Shown: positions 20,746-29,751 of the stretch, piece by piece
Layout: the number at the start of each line of letters is the position of its first letter
Numbering within the stretch: position 1 is the first letter of the stretch
Assembly: GCF_965225875.1 (NCBI RefSeq)
Contig: NZ_CBDDBS010000002.1
Location: 3,596,001-3,660,000, forward strand
Source of the DNA: Haliscomenobacter sp965225875
GTDB taxonomy: Bacteria; Bacteroidota; Bacteroidia; Chitinophagales; Saprospiraceae
Length of the DNA stretch: 64,000 nucleotides
Direction of reading: 5' to 3'
Translations under genes and position numbers: made by a program
Notes under the pieces: generated by a model
What the model was told of the DNA's origin: nothing
Seen by the model: only the letters and a program-made list of their open reading frames with translations
Database searches by the model: none

Positions 20746-23172
20746 ATGCAACGATACGCCCTACTACTCCTGTTGGCGTTGGCCTCCATCACCACCTGGG
20801 GCCAGGACAAAACGCCCACGATCACCGACAAAACCAAAAATAGCAAAGCCTATACCGGCTATTTCAATTTTTATTGGGATGAAAAAGACGGCAAAATCTG
20901 GCTTGAAATCGACAAGTGGGACCAGGAAATCCTCTACGTCAATGGCCTTTCCGCCGGGGTGGGCTCCAATGACATCGGCCTGGACCGCAACCAACTGGGC
21001 AGCGATCGCATCGTGCGCTTTACACGCATTGGCCCCAAAGTGCTGATGATACAGCCCAATTACGACTATCGCGCCATCAGCAACAACCCTGACGAAGCCC
21101 GCTCAGTGGCCGAGGCTTTTGCCAGTTCCACCCTCTGGGGCTTCAAAGTGGAAGCTGAAGAAAACGGCAAAGTGCTGGTGGACTTCACTCCTTTCCTCCT
21201 GCGCGACGCCCACGGCGTAGCCAACCGCCTGCGTACGGCTCGCCAGGGCAGCTACAATGTGGACGCTACCCGTTCCGCTATTTTCCTGGAACGCACCAAA
21301 AACTTTCCCAAAAACAGCGAGTTTGAAGCCATCATCACCTTCTCGGGCGACCCACAAGGAGAGTGGATTCGTTCCGTAACCCCTAGCCCGGACGCAGTTA
21401 CTGTGCGTATGCACCACAGCTTGATCGAACTCCCCGATGCCAACTACAAGCCCCGTATCTACGACCCACGTGCGGGCTACTTTATGACGGGTTACCGCGA
21501 TTACGCTACGCCGATCGAGCAACCTGTGTTTAAACGTTTCATTACCCGCCACCGCCTGGAGAAAAAAGATCCCAAGGCTGCAATCAGCGATCCCGTCGAA
21601 CCCATCATCTATTACCTGGATCGTGGTGCACCGGAACCCATCAAATCGGCCCTGCTCGAAGGCGCCCGCTGGTGGAACCAAGCATATGAAGCTGCGGGCT
21701 ACCGCAATGCCTTTCGGGTGGAAGTACTCCCCGAAGGCGCCGATCCCATGGACGTGCGTTACAACCTCATCAACTGGGTACATCGCTCTACCCGGGGCTG
21801 GAGCTACGGCAGTTCGGTGACTGACCCACGTACGGGTGAGATCATCAAAGGACATGTGTTGCTGGGCTCACTGCGGGTGCGGCAGGATTTCCTGATTGCG
21901 CAAGGTATGATCGAAGCGTATGAAAATGGTACGAACCCAGATCCACGTCTGAAAGAAATGGCCCTGGCGCGTTTGCGGCAATTGTCAGCTCATGAAGTAG
22001 GGCATACCCTGGGGTTGGCGCACAACTTTGCAGCCAGCGTAAAAGACCGCTCCTCAGTGATGGATTATCCGCATCCGCTGATTACCCTGGACAATCAAGG
22101 CAAAGTTGACTTCTCCAAAGCTTACGCCGTAGGAATTGGTGACTGGGACAAACGCAGCATCACCTATGGCTATCAGGACTTTCCCGATGGTGTGGACGAA
22201 GCAGCCGGGCTGAAAAAAATCCTGGAAGACAACATCAAAATGGGCTTCCAGTACATCACCGACGAAGATTCGCGCGCACCCGGTGGTGCTCATCCAGCTT
22301 CCCACCTTTGGGATGAAGGCAAATCTGCACCTGAAGAATTGCGCCGCATCATGCAGCTCCGCCAAAAAGCCTTGAGTGGTTTTTCGGAAAAAAATATTCC
22401 CGTAGGGGCACCGATGGGTACTTTGGAAAGTGTCCTCGTTCCCGTTTACCTCGCTCACCGCTATCAGGTGGAAGCAACGGCCAAGCTGGTGGCTGGAGTG
22501 AACTATACTTATGCCGTACGTGGCGACGGGCAGGCAACCAATCAAATGATCGACGATGCCGCGCAGCGTGATGCCCTCAATGCCTTGATTGCTACCCTCG
22601 ATCCGCAGTTTTTGGCAATTCCGGAGAGAGTGATTGCCCTGATTCCACCTCAGCCAAGTGGGTACCGCCGCGATCGCGAGTTGTTCAAAGTAAACACGGG
22701 CTTGACTTTTGACCCCCTTGCTGCTGCCGAAAGTTCGGTGGAACATACCCTGGATTTGTTGTTGCATCCTCAAAGGTTGGCCCGCTTGATTGAGCACAGT
22801 GCCCGCGACAACAAGCGGATGAACCTGGCTGATTTGTTTGATGCTCTGTTTTCAGCAACCCAGAAGGACCGTAGTCCGAATACTTACCTGCAAGAGCTGA
22901 ACCGTGTGGTGGAAAAGTCACTGTTGCATCACCTCCTCAACCTGGCTGGCGATAAGGAGATCAACCAACAAGTGGCGGCCCATGCTTTGCTGCGCATCCG
23001 CAAGTTGGAGGAAGATTTGAACACCCGCGCCTTGGGCGACGTCAACCAGCGGGCACACAATGAGTACCTTCGGGAGCAATTGCGCACCTTCCGTGCTGAT
23101 CCGGCTACTTTTAAAGTGCCTGCTGGCCCGGCGATGCCGGATGGAGCACCGATTGGTTGTGACTGGGAATAA
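20746..23172 (+). CDS. Secreted zinc-dependent metalloprotease (DUF5117/DUF4953 type)
   Basis: An 808-residue protein with a signal peptide (cleavage likely after TTWGQ, about residue 20). The N-terminal DUF5117-like beta region (about 40-230) precedes the catalytic DUF4953 part. The zinc motif HEVGHTLGLAH puts ligands at His416, His420 and His426 with catalytic Glu417. A Met-turn-like SSVMDYP follows at about 437-443, a metzincin-like arrangement. It presumably acts in the periplasm or outside the cell. It is divergent from the DUF1028 gene with a ~218-base gap. Confidence 0.88.
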   Translation: MQRYALLLLLALASITTWGQDKTPTITDKTKNSKAYTGYFNFYWDEKDGKIWLEIDKWDQEILYVNGLSAGVGSNDIGLDRNQLGSDRIVRFTRIGPKVLMIQPNYDYRAISNNPDEARSVAEAFASSTLWGFKVEAEENGKVLVDFTPFLLRDAHGVANRLRTARQGSYNVDATRSAIFLERTKNFPKNSEFEAIITFSGDPQGEWIRSVTPSPDAVTVRMHHSLIELPDANYKPRIYDPRAGYFMTGYRDYATPIEQPVFKRFITRHRLEKKDPKAAISDPVEPIIYYLDRGAPEPIKSALLEGARWWNQAYEAAGYRNAFRVEVLPEGADPMDVRYNLINWVHRSTRGWSYGSSVTDPRTGEIIKGHVLLGSLRVRQDFLIAQGMIEAYENGTNPDPRLKEMALARLRQLSAHEVGHTLGLAHNFAASVKDRSSVMDYPHPLITLDNQGKVDFSKAYAVGIGDWDKRSITYGYQDFPDGVDEAAGLKKILEDNIKMGFQYITDEDSRAPGGAHPASHLWDEGKSAPEELRRIMQLRQKALSGFSEKNIPVGAPMGTLESVLVPVYLAHRYQVEATAKLVAGVNYTYAVRGDGQATNQMIDDAAQRDALNALIATLDPQFLAIPERVIALIPPQPSGYRRDRELFKVNTGLTFDPLAAAESSVEHTLDLLLHPQRLARLIEHSARDNKRMNLADLFDALFSATQKDRSPNTYLQELNRVVEKSLLHHLLNLAGDKEINQQVAAHALLRIRKLEEDLNTRALGDVNQRAHNEYLREQLRTFRADPATFKVPAGPAMPDGAPIGCDWE

Positions 23173-23266
23173 AATGAGATAAGGCGCTTATTGGACATTT
23201 TAATTTGCTCCAATAAGCGCCCCAAAGCACCAAAACGCTTAACTTAGCATCCTTGATCGCAAGGAA

Positions 23267-24148
23267 ATGCTGATACAGTACAAAAAACCTTCCCATTCCC
23301 TTTCAAATTTCGTGGCACATTTTTGGGAAAAATATAGCCCTCCCAACCAAACCATTGCCTACGATACAGAATGTGTTTTGCCTGAAAATTACCTCAATCT
23401 CACTTTTTCTCTCGGCTCACCTTATTTCCGATCTTTGGAGGAAAATGGAACTTTTACTGCCCTGAATACACCCCAATTGGAAACCTTACATACGGGGCAT
23501 AATTTTTACAAACACCAATCAGACAACCATATTTTCGGCATCAAATTTTTGCCCGGAGGGCTTTATCCCTTTGTCAATTTTGATTTTGCCACTTTGGCCA
23601 ATGTCAGTTTAGACATGGCGCTTGTTTTTGGCTCCGACATTCAATTCCTGGCGGAGGAGCTCTATCATTTGCCCGACTTTGAAACACGGGTGGAACGAGT
23701 GGAGCGTTTTTTGCAAAAAAAACTCATTGCCTCTCGCCTGCAAAAGTTCCATTTTATTCAGGCGGGCACCCGATTGTTGGCTACTCAACATGTGGATGCA
23801 GACATTGCCGATGTGGCTGAACAATTGAACAGCAATTACAAAGCCCTATCCCGGGGCTTTAATGAAGTGATTGGTATACCGCCTAAACACTTTGCCCAAA
23901 TCCAGCGTTTTGAACGGGCTCTTGAGTTGCTCATTGCCAAGCCAGAATGGACTTGTACCGAAATAGGGTATCATTTGGGGTATTACGATCAGGCGCATTT
24001 TATCCGGGAGTTCAAACGATTTGCCCTAAAAACCCCGATGGCTTACCGGGAAAGTATTCGGCCAGTTGAAAAAGAAGCGCAGCATCGCGATTTTCAGCAT
24101 TTTTTATCGCTTGAGCACTTGCTCCATTATGAGGTCAAAATTTATTAA
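23267..24148 (+). CDS. AraC family transcriptional regulator
   Basis: A 293-residue protein with an N-terminal cupin-like sensing domain (about 1-150; NYLNLTFSLG, FGIKFLPGGLYPF, as in the DUF6597 group) and a C-terminal double helix-turn-helix (about 165-270). The second helix-turn-helix carries the typical WTCTEIGYHLGYYDQAHFIREFKRF pattern in pieces (IGYHLGYYDQAHFIREFKR, followed by GMTP-like TPMAYR). Its targets cannot be told. It is followed by a strong terminator and stands alone. Confidence 0.88.
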   Translation: MLIQYKKPSHSLSNFVAHFWEKYSPPNQTIAYDTECVLPENYLNLTFSLGSPYFRSLEENGTFTALNTPQLETLHTGHNFYKHQSDNHIFGIKFLPGGLYPFVNFDFATLANVSLDMALVFGSDIQFLAEELYHLPDFETRVERVERFLQKKLIASRLQKFHFIQAGTRLLATQHVDADIADVAEQLNSNYKALSRGFNEVIGIPPKHFAQIQRFERALELLIAKPEWTCTEIGYHLGYYDQAHFIREFKRFALKTPMAYRESIRPVEKEAQHRDFQHFLSLEHLLHYEVKIY

Positions 24149-24249
24149 GCTGATTCTTATTTGTCCAAAATATACAATCCTGTAGGGCGAATATTCGCCA
24201 ATTTTGCACCTAATAATGTATGAAACAGAATTTACAGTAATGGTTTTGT

Positions 24250-24282
24250 AAAGGGGAGCGCCGATGCTCCCCTTTTATTTTT
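24250..24282 (+). terminator. Rho-independent terminator after the AraC gene
   Basis: AAAGGGGAGC/GCTCCCCTTT with a 6-base loop (GCCGAT), then TATTTTT. It sits between convergent genes and touches the stop codon of the isomerase gene on the other strand. Confidence 0.88.
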
Positions 24283-25159
24283 AAGCAACATCACAAAGCG
24301 CCACCGCTTTGCGCAAACTGTCTAATTTATCTTGAGCAACCGGAATAAATTCCTGCGCCACAAAACCTTTAAAACCCGTTGCCGCAATCGCTTTCATGAT
24401 TGCAGGGTAATTCAACTCCTGGCTATCGTCGATTTCGTGTCTTCCAGGTACTCCCGCAGTATGGTAATGGCCAAAGTACTTGTTGTATTTTTTGATAGTG
24501 GCAATAACGTCACCCTCCATGATTTGCATGTGGTAGATGTCGTAAAGCAACTTCATGTTGGGGTTCCCCATTTTCTCAAGCAATGCTACCCCCCATTCCG
24601 TTTTGTCGCATTGGTAATCCTTGTGGTTCACCTTGCTGTTGAGTAGTTCCATCACGATGTTTACGCCCAGTTTCTCCGCTTGTTTAACGATGGGATCCAA
24701 CCCCTTCGCACAGTTTTCCAGCCCCTCAGCGTCACTTTTTCCACGGCGATTGCCCGAAAAAACAATGATGTTGGGGATGCCTGCGTCCGCCGCTTTTTGC
24801 AGCAGTTCGGGGAACATGCTCTGGTACTTGGCGTGGTTGTTGATGTCGTTGAAGCCATCCGTAAGACTGATGAAAGGGGCGTTGCCTATGGCGCAGGTCA
24901 TGCCGTGCTTTTTCAGAATGGGCCAATCATTTACGCCAACCAATTCAATGGAAGTAATGCCCATGTCTTTGACCTTTTCGGCCATGGCATCTAGTGAAAG
25001 GTCATTGAAACACCACTTGCATACGGAGTGCTGGAAAGGTGCTTTAGTATCCATGTTGTTTTCATTTTGTTGATTGCTCCCCAACATGGCACCCATAGCC
25101 GGGGCTTGTAAGGCTGCCAAACTCAGCAAACCCGTGTTGATGGCTTCTCGTCGATTCAT
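24281..25159 (-). CDS. Hydroxypyruvate isomerase-like TIM-barrel sugar isomerase/epimerase
   Basis: A 292-residue protein of the xylose isomerase-like AP endonuclease 2 superfamily. The start NRREAINTGLLSLAALQAP resembles a Tat or similar export signal, so it may act in the periplasm. Metal ligands of the family are expected at the Glu of VMELLNSK, the Asp and His of LYDIYHMQ, the His pair of GHYHTAGVPGRHE and the final Glu of VAQEFIP. The layout is closest to hydroxypyruvate isomerases. The substrate is uncertain. It is monocistronic. Confidence 0.85.
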   Translation of the reverse strand: MNRREAINTGLLSLAALQAPAMGAMLGSNQQNENNMDTKAPFQHSVCKWCFNDLSLDAMAEKVKDMGITSIELVGVNDWPILKKHGMTCAIGNAPFISLTDGFNDINNHAKYQSMFPELLQKAADAGIPNIIVFSGNRRGKSDAEGLENCAKGLDPIVKQAEKLGVNIVMELLNSKVNHKDYQCDKTEWGVALLEKMGNPNMKLLYDIYHMQIMEGDVIATIKKYNKYFGHYHTAGVPGRHEIDDSQELNYPAIMKAIAATGFKGFVAQEFIPVAQDKLDSLRKAVALCDVA

Positions 25160-25474
25160 GCTTTTTGATTTATAGTTTGGAACAAAGTTGAAATAAAATG
25201 GGGCTAACCCAATGTTTGGGCAAATTAAGCAAATGAAAGGTCAAAAGAATGTTTAAAGGGCAACAAAAAAATAATTTGAAATTTCATGGACATTGGTTAA
25301 ATTAGCAGAGTACTTAAAGCCTGATTTATGGCACGTTATAAGGAACTAAAAACACATTAGATAAGTTTGTATAAAAATTGACGAAATAAAGGAGGTAGCA
25401 GAAAATCCATTAGAGTATGCACGGGTAAAGCCTTAACCCGAATTAAATCTAGGCACTTAAAACCCTCAACTGCT
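25160..25474. other. Intergenic stretch without a gene
   Basis: AT-rich divergent region between the isomerase and DUF5684 genes. I see no supported coding frame, RNA gene or strong hairpin. The promoters of both flanking genes must lie here. Confidence 0.5.
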
Positions 25475-25870
25475 ATGGCATTTATTGGAATCTTATTCGT
25501 ACTCGGAGTGGTAGTATTACTGATTGCGAGTATGTGGAAACTGTATGAAATGGCTGGTAAGCCTGGCTGGGCATCCATTGTTCCCATTTACAACCAACTG
25601 ACCCTGTTGGAAATTGTTGGCAAACCTTGGTGGTGGATACTGTTGATGATTATCCCCTATGTAGGCATGATCTGGGGTATCTGGGCATTGAACCTGTTTG
25701 TGAAAAGTTTTGGGAAAAGTGAAGGTTATACCATTGGTTGTCTTCTTTTGCCCTTTATTTTCCTACCAATGTTGGCTTTTAGCAAGGACACCCAATTTAT
25801 TGGGCTGAATGGTGCACCTGCAGCTGCCCGCGTTGACTCTAACGATGACTTACTGGATGATCCAATTTAA
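25475..25870 (+). CDS. DUF5684 membrane protein
   Basis: A 131-residue protein with a first membrane helix (residues 2-20), the motif KLYEMAGKPGWASIVPIYNQ (about 22-41) characteristic of DUF5684 and signal-peptidase-I-associated proteins, and two further helices (about 53-77 and 85-100). The tail is acidic (DSNDDLLDD). The family is found as a free protein or fused to signal peptidase I; function unknown. It is followed by its own terminator. Confidence 0.8.
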   Translation: MAFIGILFVLGVVVLLIASMWKLYEMAGKPGWASIVPIYNQLTLLEIVGKPWWWILLMIIPYVGMIWGIWALNLFVKSFGKSEGYTIGCLLLPFIFLPMLAFSKDTQFIGLNGAPAAARVDSNDDLLDDPI

Positions 25871-25903
25871 TTTTTGCTGAATAAACTTTTGAATCTTTTT
25901 CTT

Positions 25904-25955
25904 AGAGGTAGTATGGCTGGCGAAATCGCAATGGCTGTACTACCTCTTTCTTTTT
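25904..25955 (+). terminator. Rho-independent terminator after the DUF5684 gene
   Basis: AGAGGTAGTA (25904-25913) pairs with TACTACCTCT (25938-25947), followed by TTCTTTTT. The loop region contains a further weak stem. Confidence 0.82.
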
Positions 25956-26026
25956 AAAGGCCGAACAAAATCCTGCAAAAACGTGTATATAATTGGGCTG
26001 AACCATCAAAGATTCGGAGAAAATTG

Positions 26027-26034
26027 TACTTTTG
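26027..26034 (+). promoter_or_regulatory. -7 box (TACTTTTG) for aconitase
   Basis: Matches TAnnTTTG and is followed by CACCGCCC. It lies 103 bases before the aconitase ATG, leaving a leader of ~95 bases. Confidence 0.5.
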
Positions 26035-26129
26035 CACCGCCCTTAGGGAGGGAAATGAAATAAAGTTACGTTTCCCTTCTTTACCAAAGATTACTTTTGT
26101 TTCACTACCATAAAAACTCATCAGCAGCC

Positions 26130-28400
26130 ATGCCATTTGATCTCGACATGCTGAAGGCTCATTATGAGTCGCTTCCCGCAAGAGTAAATGCGGCTAAGCA
26201 AGCGTTGGGACGTCCCCTGACGCTCACCGAAAAAATACTCTACGCCCACTTACACGCCGATTCTCCGTTGCAGAGTTATGCCCGTGGCAAGGATTACGTT
26301 TTCTTTGCTCCAGACCGGGTAGCCATGCAGGATGCAACGGCACAAATGGCTTTGTTGCAGTTTATGATGTGTGGCCGCAGCAAAACAGCTGTACCCAGTA
26401 CTGTACACTGTGATCACTTGATCTTGGCCAAAGATGGCGCAAATACCGACCTCAAAACGGCAGTTGACGTCAACTCCGAAGTATACGACTTCCTCTCCGG
26501 CGTATCCAACAAATACGGCATTGGTTTCTGGAAACCAGGTGCGGGGATCATTCACCAAACTGTACTCGAAAACTACGCATTCCCAGGCGGGATGATGATC
26601 GGTACCGACTCTCACACGCCTAATGCAGGTGGTTTGGGCATGTTGGCCATCGGTGTAGGTGGTGCCGATGCGGTAGACGTGATGGTAGGTATGCCTTGGG
26701 AGCTCAAGATGCCCAAGCAAATCGGTGTGAAACTGACCGGCAAACTGAGCGGGTGGGCTTCTCCTAAAGATGTAATCCTGAAAGTAGCCGGTATCCTGAC
26801 TGTAAAAGGTGGTACGGGTGCAATCGTGGAATATTTTGGCGAAGGCGCACAGTCGATGTCTTGTACGGGTAAAGGTACCATCTGCAACATGGGCGCAGAA
26901 ATTGGTGCAACCACTTCTACCTTTGGCTACGACGAATCCATGGCTCGTTACTTCCGCGCTACCGAGCGTGATGATGTAGCCGATTTGTGTGATTCAGTAA
27001 AAGAATACCTGACTGGCGACGCTGAGTGCTACGCCAATCCTGAAAAATACTTCGATCAGGTGATCGAAATTGACTTGAATACCCTGGAGCCACACGTCAA
27101 CGGCCCTTACACTCCAGATTTGGCCTGGCCAATTTCTGAGTTTGCGAAAGCGGTAAGAGACAATGGCTATCCACAAAAATTGGAAGTAGGTTTGATTGGC
27201 TCTTGTACCAACTCTTCTTACGAGGATTTGGACCGTGCTGCTTCAGTGGCGCGGCAGGCAAAAGCCAAAAAACTGGTGGCCAAAGCAGAATTCACCATCA
27301 CTCCGGGTTCGGAACAAATCCGTTACACCGTTAACCGCGATGGTCAATTGGCTACTTTTGAAGAAATTGGCGGGGTAGTAATGGCCAACGCTTGTGGTCC
27401 TTGTATCGGTCAATGGTCGCGCCATACCGATGATCCAACCCGTGCCAACTCGATCATCACTTCCTTCAACCGCAACTTCTCTAAGCGCAACGATGGTAAC
27501 CCACAAACCCGTTCTTTTGTGGCTTCACCAGAAATCGTAACTGCATTTGCCATTGCGGGCGACCTGACTTTTAACCCACTGACCGATACCTTGATCAACG
27601 AGGATGGTGTAGCTGTAAAACTTGATCCACCAAGTGGAGCAGAATTGCCAGCTAAAGGTTTTGCGGTAGAGGATGCTGGCTACCAGGCCCCTGCTGCTGA
27701 TTCCAGCCAGGTGGTGATTAGTGTATCGCCTACTTCCAGCCGTTTGCAATTGCTCACTCCATTTAAGCCAATCACCAATGATCAGGTAAAAGGGATGCGC
27801 ATTTTGATCAAGGCCAAAGGGAAGTGTACCACTGACCACATTTCGATGGCTGGTCCTTGGTTGGAGTTCCGCGGACACTTGCAGAACATCTCTAAAAATA
27901 CCTTCATCAGTGCCATAAACTACTTCAACGGCGAAACCAATAAGGTGTTGAACCTGGTGACCAATGAATACCATGCGGTACCTGATTCCGGTTTGGCTTA
28001 CCGCGACGCTGGCGTTAGCACGGTGGTATTCGGGGAAGAAAACTACGGTGAAGGTTCTTCTCGCGAGCACGCGGCGATGCAGCCTCGCTTCCTGGGTGTG
28101 AAAGCGGTAGTGGTTAAATCTTTCGCACGTATCCACGAAACCAACCTGAAAAAGCAGGGCATGCTGGCACTGACTTTCGCTAATCCAGAAGATTACGAAA
28201 AAATCCGCCAGGATGATTCCATCGATATCGAAGGCTTCGAAACCATGGCACCCGGAAAATCCATCACCATGGTTCTGAACCACTCGGATGGTACTTCTGA
28301 AAGCATCGAACTGCTGCATACCTACAACGAGCAACAAATCGACTGGTTGCGCGCAGGTTCAGCCTTGAATAAAATTCGTCAGGAAATGGGCGTGGCGTAA
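26130..28400 (+). CDS. acn: Aconitate hydratase
   Basis: A 756-residue TCA-cycle enzyme that interconverts citrate and isocitrate through a 4Fe-4S cluster. Cluster cysteines are Cys359 (GSCTNSSYED), Cys422 and Cys425 (ANACGPCIGQW). Substrate-binding signatures include SHTPNAGGLGMLAIGVGG and, in the C-terminal swivel domain, GEENYGEGSSREHAA. Size and motifs match the mitochondrial-type aconitase common in Bacteroidota. The ATG at 26130 (MPFDLDMLKAHY) is preferred over an in-frame TTG 33 bases earlier. It is monocistronic, with a terminator downstream. Confidence 0.96.
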   Translation: MPFDLDMLKAHYESLPARVNAAKQALGRPLTLTEKILYAHLHADSPLQSYARGKDYVFFAPDRVAMQDATAQMALLQFMMCGRSKTAVPSTVHCDHLILAKDGANTDLKTAVDVNSEVYDFLSGVSNKYGIGFWKPGAGIIHQTVLENYAFPGGMMIGTDSHTPNAGGLGMLAIGVGGADAVDVMVGMPWELKMPKQIGVKLTGKLSGWASPKDVILKVAGILTVKGGTGAIVEYFGEGAQSMSCTGKGTICNMGAEIGATTSTFGYDESMARYFRATERDDVADLCDSVKEYLTGDAECYANPEKYFDQVIEIDLNTLEPHVNGPYTPDLAWPISEFAKAVRDNGYPQKLEVGLIGSCTNSSYEDLDRAASVARQAKAKKLVAKAEFTITPGSEQIRYTVNRDGQLATFEEIGGVVMANACGPCIGQWSRHTDDPTRANSIITSFNRNFSKRNDGNPQTRSFVASPEIVTAFAIAGDLTFNPLTDTLINEDGVAVKLDPPSGAELPAKGFAVEDAGYQAPAADSSQVVISVSPTSSRLQLLTPFKPITNDQVKGMRILIKAKGKCTTDHISMAGPWLEFRGHLQNISKNTFISAINYFNGETNKVLNLVTNEYHAVPDSGLAYRDAGVSTVVFGEENYGEGSSREHAAMQPRFLGVKAVVVKSFARIHETNLKKQGMLALTFANPEDYEKIRQDDSIDIEGFETMAPGKSITMVLNHSDGTSESIELLHTYNEQQIDWLRAGSALNKIRQEMGVA

Positions 28401-28428
28401 GCACTCATTCCATCTAAGCGAATATATA

Positions 28429-28468
28429 GGGAAAGCCTCTCAGGAAACTGGGGGGCTTTTCCATTTTA
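28429..28468 (+). terminator. Rho-independent terminator after aconitase
   Basis: GGAAAGCC pairs with GGCTTTTCC around a loop holding an inner CTC/GGG stem, followed by ATTTTAAT. Confidence 0.7.
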
Positions 28469-28497
28469 ATTCTATCTTTCTGCAAACAAATAAAAAC

Positions 28498-29664
28498 ATG
28501 CAGTACTTAAAACTTTGCACATTCCTGCTGGCGCTGGGCGTTTTGCTAGGTTGTGAATCTGGAAGCAAAACGACACAAAACAGCAACACCAAAGCCGCCA
28601 AAACCTACGCCGCGTTCATTGGCACCTATTCCAAAAAGGAAGGGCACGTGGATGGCAAGGGTGAAGGCATTTATTTGTACCAATTGGATAGTGCTACGGG
28701 CTATCTGGACAAAATTGGCGTGCAGGATGGCATCGTCAATCCTTCTTTTTTGACCCTCAGTGCCAATGGCAAATACTTGTATGCCGTGGAAGAAATTGGT
28801 TCCGATGTAGATGAAGCAGGCAGGGTAGTGGCTTATCGCCGGGCTGATGATCACCTCGAAAAAATCAACCAACAACCCACCTTTGCCTTTGCGCCTTGCC
28901 ACGTCAGTACGGATAGCAAAAGCCGTTACGTATTTGTTGCCAACTATGTAGGAGTGATCGCCGTGTATCCCGTTGCGGCAAATGGTGGGCTCGAAGCGGC
29001 TACTTTTCACGAAGCATACCAGGGTAAGGGGCCGCATTCCCGGCAAGATGCCCCACATCCGCACAGTGTCAACCTCTCGCCTGATGAGCAATATTTGTAT
29101 GTGCCAGACCTGGGCACTGACAACATCTACACTTATAAAATCAATTACGATACGCCCCAAAAGCCGTTGACCAAAATCGGAGCGACCAAGGTGCATCCGA
29201 CCAGCGGGCCTCGCCATTTTACCTTCCACCCCACCTTGCCCAAAGCCTACGTGGTCAACGAACTCAGCTGCACCGTAACCTTAATGAATTGGGATAAAAA
29301 CACGGGTAAACTGGATACGGTGCAAAGCATCAGCACCCTACCCGCCGATTTTAAAGGCGATAATACCTGTTCCGATTTGCACATCACGTCCAACGGCCAG
29401 TTTTTATACGCCGCCAATCGTGGGCACAACAGCATCGTGGGATACCGCATCGACCCCAATACTGGCGCGCTCAGCTTGATTGGTCACGCCTCCACCCAGG
29501 GTGAAGTACCCCGCAACTTTGCCATTTCGCCCGACGCTCGCTTCTTATACGCCGCCAACCAGAACTCCGACAACATTGTTATTCTGAGCATCGGCAAGGA
29601 TGGTGAGCTTAAATACCGGAAGGAAGAGAAGGTGTTTACGCCGGTGTGTGTACAGTTCCAGTAG
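28498..29664 (+). CDS. Lipoprotein lactonase, seven-bladed beta-propeller (6-phosphogluconolactonase-like)
   Basis: A 388-residue protein with a lipoprotein signal peptide ending in the lipobox LLGC (Cys19). It has the repeated propeller pattern of the lactonase family (PF10282): NPSFLTLSANGKYLYAVEE, GPRHFTFHPTLPKAYVVNE and PRNFAISPDARFLYAANQ. Such proteins resemble 6-phosphogluconolactonase Pgl of E. coli and carboxy-cis,cis-muconate cyclase. A cell-envelope location makes a sugar-lactone role outside the cytoplasm likely; the substrate is not known. The coding end runs directly into a GATGA-type inverted repeat. Confidence 0.88.
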   Translation: MQYLKLCTFLLALGVLLGCESGSKTTQNSNTKAAKTYAAFIGTYSKKEGHVDGKGEGIYLYQLDSATGYLDKIGVQDGIVNPSFLTLSANGKYLYAVEEIGSDVDEAGRVVAYRRADDHLEKINQQPTFAFAPCHVSTDSKSRYVFVANYVGVIAVYPVAANGGLEAATFHEAYQGKGPHSRQDAPHPHSVNLSPDEQYLYVPDLGTDNIYTYKINYDTPQKPLTKIGATKVHPTSGPRHFTFHPTLPKAYVVNELSCTVTLMNWDKNTGKLDTVQSISTLPADFKGDNTCSDLHITSNGQFLYAANRGHNSIVGYRIDPNTGALSLIGHASTQGEVPRNFAISPDARFLYAANQNSDNIVILSIGKDGELKYRKEEKVFTPVCVQFQ

Positions 29665-29745
29665 TGATGAATGATAAGTGATGAACGATGAATTGTAAAA
29701 CCGCAAATGGTGAACAATTCATCGTTCATCACTTATCATTCATCA
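29665..29745. repeat. Perfect 32-bp inverted repeat, GATGA family
   Basis: Left arm 29665-29696 and right arm 29714-29745 are perfect reverse complements around a 17-base loop. It begins on the base after the lactonase stop codon and ends six bases before the convergent oxidoreductase gene. Same family as 14507-14590. Confidence 0.88.
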
Positions 29746-29751
29746 TTAAAA

